Shown here one piece after another: positions 30,953 through 39,296 of a DNA stretch of 64,000 nt. The DNA comes from Betaproteobacteria bacterium GR16-43 (GTDB taxonomy: Bacteria; Pseudomonadota; Gammaproteobacteria; Burkholderiales; Usitatibacteraceae), in contig CP019169.1 in assembly GCA_001953215.1 (NCBI GenBank), forward strand, positions 4,712,001-4,776,000. The letters are read 5' to 3'. Within the stretch, counting starts at the first letter, position 1. Each line of letters starts with the position of its first letter. The translations under genes were made by a program, and so were the position numbers. The notes under the pieces are model-generated. The model had not been told where the DNA came from. It saw only the letters and a list, made by a program, of their open reading frames with translations, and did not search any database.

Positions 30953-32774
30953 CGTCAGCGTCGTCACGTACGAACCGGACCTGGCGCTCCTCCGGCAACT
31001 CTTCTCCAGTCTCGCCGAATCCGCGACCCCCGCGGTCGCGCTGAACGTGCTCGTGCAGGACAACAGCCCGGATGCGGCCGCGGCCGCCCGCATCGAAGCC
31101 TTGCCCGAGCTGCAGGCCGGCCGCGCGTTCGCGCGCATCGACGTGCAGCACTCCGGCACCAACCTCGGCTTCGGCCGCGGCCACAACGCCAACGCGTCGC
31201 GCGGCAACGCCGCGTTCCTCTTCGTGCTGAACCAGGACTGCGTCCTCGAGCCCGGCGCGCTCGGCGCGCTGCTGGACAGCGTCGAGCGCGACGACGGCCA
31301 CACCGCGGCCTGGGAAATGCGCCAGGTGCCCTACGAGCACCCGAAGGAATACGACCCCGTGGCCCTCGAGCCTCCGTGGGTGAGCGGCGCGGCGTCGCTG
31401 TTCCGGCGCGCCGCCTTCGACAGCGTGGGCGGGTTCGACCCGAACTTCTTCATGTACGCGGAGGACGTCGATCTCTCCTGGCGGCTTCGCGCGCAAGGCT
31501 GGAAGCTGCGCTACGTGCCGCGCGCGGCGGTGATGCACCTCACGTACAAGGGCGCGCACGAGGTGAAGCCGCTCCAGGTGTTCGGCGGCGTGTTCGGCAA
31601 CCTGAGCATCCGGCTGCGCTTCGGCGGACTCGCGCGCGTAGTCCAGGGCCTCGCGATGCTGTGCGCGGAAATCCTCGCGCCCAACAGCTTTCCCGGCCGC
31701 CGCTGGGGCCTCGTGAGGACGGGCTTCCGCTTCCTGGTCCACGCGCCGCACTTCGCCTTCACGCGCGTGAAGCCGACCCGCACGTTCAAGCCCAAGTTCG
31801 TCGGCTGGGGTTTCGAGATGCAGCGCGACGGCGCCTTCCACGAGTTCCGCTCCGCGCGCGACCCCGCCGCGGCGCCGCACCCGAAGGTCTCGATCCTCAT
31901 CCGCACCATGAACCGCCCCTCGCTGCTGCGCGAGGCGCTCACGTCCTGCGCGAACCAGACGTATTCGAACCTCGAGGTCATCGTCGTGGAGGATGGCGGC
32001 GGCCGCGAGGGCGAGGCGGTGGCCGCGGAATTCGCGAGCCGCCTCGACGTGAAGTACCAGGCCACGGGACGCCGGCTCGGCCGCGCGGGCGCCGGCAACG
32101 TCGCGATGCGCTCGGCCACCGGCGAATGGATGAACTTCCTCGACGACGACGACGTCTTCTTCGCCGACCACGTCGAGGTGCTCGTCGACACCGTGACGCG
32201 CGCGGGCCTCGAGGGCGCCTACGGCCTCGCCTGGGAGACGCACACCGAATATCCGGGCGACGGCGGCGACGGCTACGACGAGCTGATGCACGTCACGCGC
32301 CACCGGCAGCCCTTCGACCGCCTCACGCTCTGGCACCACAACTACCTGCCGATTCAAGCGGTCCTGTTCCACCGGCGCCTCTTCGAGAAGTACGGCGGCT
32401 TCGCCGAGGACATGGACCAGCTCGAGGACTGGAACCTCTGGACCCGCTACACGCTCGAGCACGAGTTCGCGTTGCTGCCGAAGACCACCTCGAAGTACCG
32501 CGTGCCCGCCGGCGCGCGCGCCGCCGCCGAGCGCCAGGCGCTGCTGGACGAGGCGTACGCCGATGCACAGCTCCGGCAGGAAAGCCTGCGGGTCACGCTC
32601 TCGCCGCGCGACATCTCCAAGATGGCCGACACTTTCGTGCGCAGCCAGACCGTCATGATGGTCACGCGGGGGGACCTGCGGCGCTTCGTCCGGGGCAACC
32701 GCGCGCTGTCGTGGGTGGCGCGATGGCGCCAGCCCGCCGCGCGATTCCTGCGCCGCCGCGGCATCCTGAGATAA
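30939..32774 (+). CDS. Tandem two-domain GT2 glycosyltransferase
   Basis: 611 aa with two GT-A domains. Domain 1 (about 1-290) is rhamnosyltransferase-like: VSVVTYEPDL, GTNLGFGRGHN, LNQDCVLEPGAL and NFFMYAEDVDLSWRL. Domain 2 (about 320-560) has VSILIRTMNRPSLLREAL, NLEVIVVEDGG and FLDDDDVFFADHVE with the metal-binding Asp residues. The C terminus is Arg-rich (FLRRRGILR). Both domains keep acidic catalytic motifs, so the enzyme may add two different sugars or build an alternating unit. It lies between a GT4 enzyme and a methyltransferase. Confidence 0.85.
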   Translation: MREVDVSVVTYEPDLALLRQLFSSLAESATPAVALNVLVQDNSPDAAAAARIEALPELQAGRAFARIDVQHSGTNLGFGRGHNANASRGNAAFLFVLNQDCVLEPGALGALLDSVERDDGHTAAWEMRQVPYEHPKEYDPVALEPPWVSGAASLFRRAAFDSVGGFDPNFFMYAEDVDLSWRLRAQGWKLRYVPRAAVMHLTYKGAHEVKPLQVFGGVFGNLSIRLRFGGLARVVQGLAMLCAEILAPNSFPGRRWGLVRTGFRFLVHAPHFAFTRVKPTRTFKPKFVGWGFEMQRDGAFHEFRSARDPAAAPHPKVSILIRTMNRPSLLREALTSCANQTYSNLEVIVVEDGGGREGEAVAAEFASRLDVKYQATGRRLGRAGAGNVAMRSATGEWMNFLDDDDVFFADHVEVLVDTVTRAGLEGAYGLAWETHTEYPGDGGDGYDELMHVTRHRQPFDRLTLWHHNYLPIQAVLFHRRLFEKYGGFAEDMDQLEDWNLWTRYTLEHEFALLPKTTSKYRVPAGARAAAERQALLDEAYADAQLRQESLRVTLSPRDISKMADTFVRSQTVMMVTRGDLRRFVRGNRALSWVARWRQPAARFLRRRGILR

Positions 32775-32782
32775 TTGCGCCC

Positions 32783-33829
32783 GTGAACGCCCCCGATTCC
32801 CCGGACCTGCCCTTCACGGGCGAGCGCTTCGTGCCCGGCACGAAGGGCGAGATCTGGGTCGAGCACTGGCACCGCTACCACTTCGCCGCCCGGTGGGCCG
32901 CCGGCAAGGCCGTGCTCGACGTGGCTTGCGGCGAGGGCTACGGCACGGCGCTGCTCTCGCGCGTGGCCGCGCGCGCCACGGGCGTGGACATCGCCTCCGA
33001 AGCGATCGCGCATGCGACGCGAACCTACGCCGGACTCGCCAACGCGAATTTCTATCGCGCCTCGTGCACGAAGCTGCCGCTGCCCGATGCGAGCATCGAC
33101 CTCGCCGTCTCGTTCGAGACCGTCGAGCACATCCACGAGCAGGAGGCCTTCCTCTCCGAGCTGGCGCGCGTGCTGAAACCCGGCGGCGTCCTGGTGATGT
33201 CCTGCCCCAACAAGCTCGAATACTCCGACAAGCGCGACTACGTGAACGAGTTCCACGTGAAGGAGCTCTATCGCGCCGAGCTGGCCCAACTGGTCGGCGC
33301 CCACTTCCCCCACGTGGCCTGGTATGGGCAGCGCCCTTCGTTCTTCTCGGTGATCGCGCCCGAGACGGTGGCCGGGGCCGCCGCACAGGTGGTCGAAGTC
33401 GACGAGGCGCATCCGGATGAAGCTTCGGAGGCGATCTCCAACCCGCTCTACTTCCTGGTCGTGGCGAGCCGCGAGGCCGCGTCACTCGCCGCGATGGCGC
33501 CCGCGGTCTCCGTGCTCTCGGATCGCGGCGACTGGGTGCATCGCGACTACGAGAAGGTCATGCGCATGCTCGAGTCCTCCGTGAAGCACGGCACGGACCT
33601 CGCCGAGCAGCTGCGCGACCGCGAGCATTCGATCATGGCGTTCCAGAAGGATGCGAGCACGGTGCGCGTCGAGCTCACCCAGCGCCTGGTCGAGATGGCC
33701 GACCTGCACCGCGAGTGTTCGCTGAAGGATGCGGCGCTGAAGTCCAAGGACCTCGAGCTGCTTCGCCGGCGCAGCCTCGGCTGGTGGCTCAAGCTGCCGC
33801 TGATCCGCCTGCGCGACCTCTTCCGCTAG
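32783..33829 (+). CDS. SAM-dependent methyltransferase with C-terminal coiled coil
   Basis: 348 aa from a GTG at 32783. The class I SAM-binding motif is AVLDVACGEGYGTALLS (about 43-59), followed by GVDIASEAI and the LPLPDASIDLAVSFETVEHI region. Residues about 255-325 form a heptad-rich helix, ending in WWLKLPLIRLRDLF, a basic amphipathic tail that could bind membrane. It follows two glycosyltransferases. Coiled-coil methyltransferases such as WbdD cap O-antigen chains and set their length, so a capping role here is a reasonable inference. A GATAAT box ends 7 nt before the start. Confidence 0.8.
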   Translation: MNAPDSPDLPFTGERFVPGTKGEIWVEHWHRYHFAARWAAGKAVLDVACGEGYGTALLSRVAARATGVDIASEAIAHATRTYAGLANANFYRASCTKLPLPDASIDLAVSFETVEHIHEQEAFLSELARVLKPGGVLVMSCPNKLEYSDKRDYVNEFHVKELYRAELAQLVGAHFPHVAWYGQRPSFFSVIAPETVAGAAAQVVEVDEAHPDEASEAISNPLYFLVVASREAASLAAMAPAVSVLSDRGDWVHRDYEKVMRMLESSVKHGTDLAEQLRDREHSIMAFQKDASTVRVELTQRLVEMADLHRECSLKDAALKSKDLELLRRRSLGWWLKLPLIRLRDLFR

Positions 33830-35466
33830 CGCGGCGGAATCCCGAAGACCTTGGCTCTCGGGGGTTCCGCGTGGGTGAAGGGCTGCCCCGCGGCAAACGT
33901 CGCGGCATCGGCGGAGAGCGCGGTACACGCTTCGCGCCGGCCTTTTTCGCACGCACGATAGAGTTCGATGCTGTGTTCGTAGATGGCGGCCGAGTCGTTG
34001 CCGTACCGGGCCGCGCAGGCTCGCTGGTCCCCGCCCGCGCAGCGCGCGTCGATGGCGGCCTTGAAGGCGTCGCGGGCCTGTGGGTCGAAGAGGCAGGCTT
34101 CCTTCACGCCCCCGGCACACGCCCTGTGCCAGAGCGGATAGGCCCCGGTGTAGTCGCCCCAGCCGTGGATGGCATGGGCGAGCGCGTAGCAATCCTGGGC
34201 GTTGCCCGCGTCGCAGGTCCGCGTGAGCGCCATCCTGTTCTGGCGGTCGGCTTCGTCGATGGCGAGCAGGCGCTTCTCGAGCGCCTCGCGGCTTTCGCTC
34301 TGTCGCGTCGCGCTCCCCTCCCTCGCCGCCAGCCGCTCGCCGCCCTCGGTCGTGATCTCGCTGAGGCCGTAGCGGGTGAACCTTTGCACGCTCCGCAGCA
34401 GGTGGCGCGAAATCGGCGTCGCCATTTCGGGCTCGTAGTGGAACCGCACGTCGTCGGCCCGAACGTACAGGTCCTCGAGGCCGTCGCCCGCGTACGACAT
34501 GCACCGATTGCCCTTCGGCCCGAAGAGCTGGAGGTTGGCCGGGTAGCCCGCCTTCGGATCGGCATGCGCGACGAGGCAGGCCTTCAGGTGGCGCGCGGGG
34601 TCGTAGTCCCAATACGCCGCCTGCGTGCAGGTCTTGATGCCATCGTCCTCGTCGGGGTACGCGTGCTTCGCGAGCCCGCGTTCATCGGCGGCGAAGACGT
34701 CGACGCCATCGAGCATCGGCCGCGTGGGGCGTGCGCAGACGAGGTAGGCGGGGCTGCGGCCCGTCGCGTCCCGGACCGCGGGCCAGAGCTGGAACGCGTG
34801 GTGGCCGAGCGATCCCGAAGCGACGTTCGCCTCGAGGCAGCGCGTGCCGCCGGGACCGAGGGCGGCCAGCGATTCGGGCACGCCCACGCCGGGATTCGAT
34901 TGGGCGAACTTGCCCAGGCATTCGACCACCTTCTGCATCGCGGCCTGCGTCTCGTCCCGGGTGAGGCGCAGCTCTTCGCTCGCCTCGGTGCTCGGCGGAC
35001 GCCAGCTGCGCCGATCCCAGCCGCGGTTGATGCCGCGCGCGATGACCAGCTTCGTGTTGGCGAACGTGCCCGGCACGCGCACGAAGACCTGCATCTTCTC
35101 GCCGGCCACCATGTACTTCGCGTAGTCGCCGCCTTCGGCGACCGGAAGCCAGTAGCGCAGGCCCAGCTCTTCGAACTCGAATTCGCGCACGTACCGCTCG
35201 ATGCGTTGCTCCGGAATCGCCGCCGCCTTCGCCCAGGCCTTCAGGGCCTCCACGGTCTTTGCCGAGAGCGGCCGCACGCCGCCGGTGTACGTCACCTTCG
35301 CCGCGTAGCCCTTGTCCAAGCCTTCCGTGGTGGCCGCGGCCTTCGCGTCGCCGGGGAGCCTGGAGACGATCGCCAGGGCTGAATCCGGATACACGCGTTC
35401 GTACTGGAAGTCCTGCGCGAAGCCCAGCGCAGGCGCGACAACCAGGATCGCGAGGAGGATCCGCAT
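33826..35466 (-). CDS. Secreted protein with Cys-rich Sel1-like C-terminal region
   Basis: 546 aa with a signal peptide (MRILLAILVVAPALGFA). The long middle part has no family I recognise. The C-terminal part (about 420-500) has paired-Cys helical units such as CDAGNAQDCYALAHAIHGWG, then CAGGVKEACLFD and CAGGDQRACAARYG, resembling the disulphide-linked Sel1 repeats of Hcp-type proteins. Its stop shares a CTAG tetramer with the convergent methyltransferase gene. It starts 6 nt from a palindromic -10 box that also serves dapC. Confidence 0.65.
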   Translation of the reverse strand: MRILLAILVVAPALGFAQDFQYERVYPDSALAIVSRLPGDAKAAATTEGLDKGYAAKVTYTGGVRPLSAKTVEALKAWAKAAAIPEQRIERYVREFEFEELGLRYWLPVAEGGDYAKYMVAGEKMQVFVRVPGTFANTKLVIARGINRGWDRRSWRPPSTEASEELRLTRDETQAAMQKVVECLGKFAQSNPGVGVPESLAALGPGGTRCLEANVASGSLGHHAFQLWPAVRDATGRSPAYLVCARPTRPMLDGVDVFAADERGLAKHAYPDEDDGIKTCTQAAYWDYDPARHLKACLVAHADPKAGYPANLQLFGPKGNRCMSYAGDGLEDLYVRADDVRFHYEPEMATPISRHLLRSVQRFTRYGLSEITTEGGERLAAREGSATRQSESREALEKRLLAIDEADRQNRMALTRTCDAGNAQDCYALAHAIHGWGDYTGAYPLWHRACAGGVKEACLFDPQARDAFKAAIDARCAGGDQRACAARYGNDSAAIYEHSIELYRACEKGRREACTALSADAATFAAGQPFTHAEPPRAKVFGIPPR

Positions 35467-35472
35467 CGGCGG

Positions 35473-35480
35473 ATTATAAT
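35473..35480. promoter_or_regulatory. Palindromic -10 element, candidate bidirectional leaderless promoter
   Basis: ATTATAAT is its own reverse complement and gives a perfect TATAAT on both strands. The dapC ATG lies 7 nt downstream on the plus strand and the ATG of the secreted protein 6 nt downstream on the minus strand. The whole divergent spacer is 21 bp. No good -35 hexamer was seen on either side. Confidence 0.6.
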
Positions 35481-35487
35481 TCCCTCG

Positions 35488-36684
35488 ATGAATCCCCGCC
35501 TCGCGCTGCTCAAGCCCTACCCCTTCGAAAGAATCCGCACGAACCTCGCGGGACTCGTCCCGCCGAAGGATGTTCCGCTCATCAACCTGTCGATCGGCGA
35601 GCCGCAGCACCCGACGCCCGCGCTGCTGAAGGACGCGGTGACGAAGAACCTCGGCGGCCTCGCGCGCTACCCGCAGTCGAAGGGCTTGCCCGAGCTGCGC
35701 GAAGCGATGGCCACCTGGATTGCGAAGCGCTACGGCCTGGGCACGCTCGACCCCGAAACGCAGGTGATCCCGGTGACCGGCAGCCGCGAGGCGATCTTCT
35801 CGATCGCGCAGGCGGTGCTCGATCCCGCCGAGAAGGACGCGCTCGTCGTCTGCCCCAACCCGTTCTATCAAATCTACGAAGGCGCCACGCTGCTCGGCGG
35901 GGCGACGCCGTACTTCGTGAATTCGCTCGCCGATCGCGCGCACGCGCCCGACTGGGCCTCGATTCCCGAGGACGTGTGGAAGCGCACGCGCCTCGTCTTC
36001 GCGTGCTCGCCCAACAACCCGAACGGCCGCGTGATGGCGTTCGAGGAATGGAAGCGGCTCTTCGAGCTCTCGGACCGCCACGGCTTCGTGATCGTCTCGG
36101 ACGAGTGCTACAGCGAGATCTACTTCGACGAAGCGAAGCCGCCGCTGGGCGCGCTCGCCGCGGCGAAGCAACTCGACCGCGCGGGCTATCCGCGCCTCAT
36201 CGTGATGGGTTCGCTGTCCAAGCGTTCGAACGCACCGGGCCTGCGCTCGGGCTTCGCCGCGGGCGACGCCGCCGTGCTGAAGGACTTCGTGCTCTACCGC
36301 ACCTACCACGGCACCGCGATGTCGAACACGGTGCAGTCGGCCTCGATCGCGGCCTGGAACGACGAGGCCCACGTGGTCGAGAACCGCCGGCTCTATCGCG
36401 AGAAGTTCGCCGCGTTCCACAAGCTCGTGAACCCGGTGCTGCCGCTCGAGATGCCCGACGCCGCCTTCTATTTCTGGGCGAACGTCCGGGGCGACGACGA
36501 GGCGTTCGCGCGCGACCTCTTCACCGCCGCGCACATCATGGTGCTGCCGGGCAGCTACCTGTCGCGCGACGCGCACGGCGCGAACCCGGGCCGTGGCTTC
36601 GTGCGCGTGGCGCTCGTTTCCACGGTGGAAGACGCCGTCGAAGCCGGCACGCGCATCGCGAAATTCGCCGGGTCGCGCGGATGA
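35488..36684 (+). CDS. dapC: N-succinyldiaminopimelate aminotransferase DapC
   Basis: DapC transaminates N-succinyl-2-amino-6-ketopimelate in the lysine/diaminopimelate pathway. The 398-aa fold-type I enzyme has the PLP motifs CSPNNPNG (173-180), SDECYSE with Asp205, and [15 protein letters not shown] with Lys245. dapD and dapE follow in the same operon, which supports the succinylase route and this specificity. The stop overlaps the next gene (ATGA). No Shine-Dalgarno precedes the ATG; a TATAAT ends 7 nt upstream, so the mRNA may be leaderless. Confidence 0.93.
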   Translation: MNPRLALLKPYPFERIRTNLAGLVPPKDVPLINLSIGEPQHPTPALLKDAVTKNLGGLARYPQSKGLPELREAMATWIAKRYGLGTLDPETQVIPVTGSREAIFSIAQAVLDPAEKDALVVCPNPFYQIYEGATLLGGATPYFVNSLADRAHAPDWASIPEDVWKRTRLVFACSPNNPNGRVMAFEEWKRLFELSDRHGFVIVSDECYSEIYFDEAKPPLGALAAAKQLDRAGYPRLIVMGSLSKRSNAPGLRSGFAAGDAAVLKDFVLYRTYHGTAMSNTVQSASIAAWNDEAHVVENRRLYREKFAAFHKLVNPVLPLEMPDAAFYFWANVRGDDEAFARDLFTAAHIMVLPGSYLSRDAHGANPGRGFVRVALVSTVEDAVEAGTRIAKFAGSRG

Positions 36685-37286
36685 AGGAAGCGTTCTTCGC
36701 GCTCGTGGACCAGTTGCCGTCGGCCGATGCCGCGCAACGCAAGGCCCTCGAAGCCTCGATCTGGGAGCAGTTCGGCGTCGAGCGCGCGGTGATGGCGCTC
36801 GACATGAGCCACTTCTCCCTCTCGGTGCGGCGCGACGGCATCCTGAGCTACCTCGGCCTCATCCGCCGCATGCAGGCCATCACCGCGCCGATCATCGAAC
36901 GGTGCAAGGGCACGGTGGTGGAATTCCACGCGGACAACGTGATGGCCGTCTTCCCCGACGTCGCCGATGCCGTCGAGGCTTCCCTCGCGATCAACACCGC
37001 CTGCGATGCGCAGCCCGGCCCCAACGGCGCGCCGCTGATCGAGGTGGGCATCGGCATCGACCATGGCCGCTTCCTCTTCGTGGGCGGATGCCATTGCTAC
37101 GGCGACGCCGTGAACACCGCCTTCAAGCTGGGCGAGGACCTCGCGCGGCCCGGCGAGATCCTGCTCTCCGAAGGGGCGACCAGGCGCCTCGCGACCAGCT
37201 TTCCCCATGGCCTCGAGGAGCAGCGCTTCTCGCTCTCCGGGCTCGACCTCGTCACCTACAACATCCAGCACCGGAACCCGAAATGA
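36681..37286 (+). CDS. Class III adenylate/guanylate cyclase-like domain protein
   Basis: A 201-aa protein, mostly one class III cyclase domain (about 33-195). Metal-site acidic residues are kept: Asp41 in MALDMSHFS and Asp85 in HADNVMAVF. The substrate-specifying Lys is replaced by Glu81 (VVEFHADN), the second specificity position appears to be His138, the transition-state Asn145 is kept (GDAVNTAF), and the transition-state Arg is Lys149. It has no sensor or membrane domain. It overlaps dapC and dapD by ATGA junctions, so it is an integral member of the dap operon. It could be an active cyclase of altered specificity or a nucleotide-binding regulator. Confidence 0.78.
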   Translation: MKEAFFALVDQLPSADAAQRKALEASIWEQFGVERAVMALDMSHFSLSVRRDGILSYLGLIRRMQAITAPIIERCKGTVVEFHADNVMAVFPDVADAVEASLAINTACDAQPGPNGAPLIEVGIGIDHGRFLFVGGCHCYGDAVNTAFKLGEDLARPGEILLSEGATRRLATSFPHGLEEQRFSLSGLDLVTYNIQHRNPK

Positions 37287-38104
37287 CCGACCTGCAACAG
37301 ACCATCGACGGCGCGTGGGACCAGCGCGCCGAAATCACCCCCGCCAACGCACCCCAGGACGTCCGCAAGGCCGTGGAGGCCGTGATCGCGAAGCTCGACC
37401 GCGGCGAGCTGCGCGTGGCCGAGAAGCAGGGTTCCGAGTGGGTCACGCACCAATGGCTGAAGAAGGCCGTGCTGCTCTCCTTCCGCCTGCGCGACAACGC
37501 GATCCTCCAGGGCGGCGAAACGCTGTACTTCGACAAGGTCGATTCCAAGTTCGCCCGCTTCACGCAGGCCGACTTCGTCGCCGGCGGCTATCGCGTGGTG
37601 CCGCCCGCGGCGGTGCGCCACGGCGCCTTCATCGCGAAGAACGCGGTGCTGATGCCGTCGTACGTGAACATCGGCGCCTACGTGGGCGAGGGCACGATGG
37701 TGGACACCTGGGCCACCGTGGGTTCCTGCGCGCAGATCGGCAAGGGCGTGCACCTGTCGGGCGGCGTGGGCATCGGCGGCGTGCTGGAACCGCTGCAGGC
37801 CAACCCCACGATCATCGAGGACAACTGCTTCATCGGCGCGCGCAGCGAAGTGGTCGAAGGCGTGATCGTGGGCGAGGGCTCGGTGATCTCGATGGGCGTC
37901 TACATCGGCCAGAGCACGAAGATCTACGATCGCGCCACGGGCCAGGTCAGCTACGGCAAAATCCCCCCCTACAGCGTGGTGGTCTCCGGCAACCTGCCCG
38001 GCCCCGAAGGGCGGTATAGTTTGTACTGCGCCGTGATCGTGAAGCAGGTCACCGCGCAGACCCGCGCCAAGACGGCCATCAACGAGCTGTTACGGGGCGA
38101 CTGA
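37283..38104 (+). CDS. dapD: Tetrahydrodipicolinate N-succinyltransferase DapD
   Basis: DapD succinylates tetrahydrodipicolinate. The 273-aa product has an N-terminal helical domain (about 1-100), a left-handed beta-helix with [20 protein letters not shown] and [17 protein letters not shown], and a C-terminal beta-strand domain ([19 protein letters not shown]). Start overlaps the cyclase-like gene (ATGA). Normal length and motifs. Confidence 0.97.
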   Translation: MTDLQQTIDGAWDQRAEITPANAPQDVRKAVEAVIAKLDRGELRVAEKQGSEWVTHQWLKKAVLLSFRLRDNAILQGGETLYFDKVDSKFARFTQADFVAGGYRVVPPAAVRHGAFIAKNAVLMPSYVNIGAYVGEGTMVDTWATVGSCAQIGKGVHLSGGVGIGGVLEPLQANPTIIEDNCFIGARSEVVEGVIVGEGSVISMGVYIGQSTKIYDRATGQVSYGKIPPYSVVVSGNLPGPEGRYSLYCAVIVKQVTAQTRAKTAINELLRGD

Positions 38105-38128
38105 GGAGTTTTTTCAGGGAGAAGCGCG

Positions 38129-39289
38129 ATGTTCATGGAGAAGCTGCTGCAGTTGATGGCCGAGAAGAAAGCCTCGGACATCTTCGTTTCTGCGGGCTCC
38201 CCGCTCAGCATCAAGATCAACGGCACGATCATGCCGGTCAACCCCGCCGTCATGGATGGGGAGCAGGCGAAGAAGATCGCCTACGAGATGCTCACGCCGC
38301 GCCAGATCGAGACCTTCGAGAAGGACCGCGAGCTCAACTTCGCGAAGCCCATGCCCGGCATCGGCAACTTCCGCGTCAACATGTTCTGGCAGAAGGGCGC
38401 CGTCTCCGTCGTGATCCGCTTCGTGACGGGCGACATCCCGACGATGCAGAGCTTGAGCCTGCCGCCCGTGCTCTCCTCGCTCGTGATGGAGAAGCGCGGC
38501 CTGATCCTCGTGGTCGGCGCCACCGGTTCCGGCAAGTCCACCACGCTCGCCTCGATGCTGGACTTCCGCAACGCGCAGGGCCCGGGGCACATCCTCACGA
38601 TCGAGGACCCGATCGAATACGTCTTCACGCCGAAGAAGGCCATCTTCAACCAGCGTGAAGTCGGCAACGACACGCTCGCCTTCCACGAAGCGCTGCGCAA
38701 CGCGATGCGCCAGGCGCCGGACATCATCCTCATCGGCGAGATCCGCGACCAGGAGACGATGCGCATGGCGCTCACCTACGCGCTCTCCGGCCACTTGTGC
38801 CTGTCCACGCTGCACGCCAACAACGCCTACCAGGCCATGAACCGCGTGATCAGCTTCTTCCCGCTCGAAGTGCGCCCGATGCTGCTGCAGGACCTGGCCG
38901 TGTCGCTGAAGGCGATCATCTCGCAGCGCCTGGTGAAGACGATCGACGGCGGCCGCACCCCGGCGGTGGAAGTGCTGCTCAACACGCGCAACATGCAGGA
39001 GCAGATCGAGAAGGGCGAAGTGGGCGAGGTGAAGGAGGCGATGGAGAAATCGATGTCGCCCGGCTCGCAGACCTTCGAGCAGGATCTCTTCCGCCTCGTG
39101 CGCACCGGCAAGATCTCCACCGAGGAGGCGCTCGCCAACGCGGACTCCGCGACCAACCTGGGCCTGCTGCTCGGCAACTCCGGGATCATGCCGATGATGA
39201 GCGAGAAGGCGAAGCAGCCCTCGCAGACGTCCGCCGGTGGCTTCGGCGGATTCAAGATCTCGGAAGAGACCGAAGAGAAGTTCGGCTGA
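38129..39289 (+). CDS. pilU: Type IV pilus retraction ATPase PilU
   Basis: PilU is a PilT-dependent hexameric ATPase that powers pilus retraction. The 386-aa protein has Walker A GATGSGKST (130-138), the Asp box HILTIEDPIEY, Walker B DIILIGEIRD (198-207) and the His box GHLCLSTLHANNA. PilU rather than PilT is chosen because the N terminus (EKLLQLMAEKKASDIFVSAG) and the long C-terminal tail match PilU as recalled. pilT is not adjacent, unlike in many relatives. It follows dapD by 24 nt and is followed by an RDD-pilin fusion. Confidence 0.9.
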   Translation: MFMEKLLQLMAEKKASDIFVSAGSPLSIKINGTIMPVNPAVMDGEQAKKIAYEMLTPRQIETFEKDRELNFAKPMPGIGNFRVNMFWQKGAVSVVIRFVTGDIPTMQSLSLPPVLSSLVMEKRGLILVVGATGSGKSTTLASMLDFRNAQGPGHILTIEDPIEYVFTPKKAIFNQREVGNDTLAFHEALRNAMRQAPDIILIGEIRDQETMRMALTYALSGHLCLSTLHANNAYQAMNRVISFFPLEVRPMLLQDLAVSLKAIISQRLVKTIDGGRTPAVEVLLNTRNMQEQIEKGEVGEVKEAMEKSMSPGSQTFEQDLFRLVRTGKISTEEALANADSATNLGLLLGNSGIMPMMSEKAKQPSQTSAGGFGGFKISEETEEKFG

Positions 39290-39296
39290 CGCCGCC

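Noticed and set aside
35467-36576. Upstream extension of the secreted protein gene to a start at 36576
   Set aside because: Would run antisense through dapC and precede a clear signal peptide; the ATG at 35466 starts the signal.
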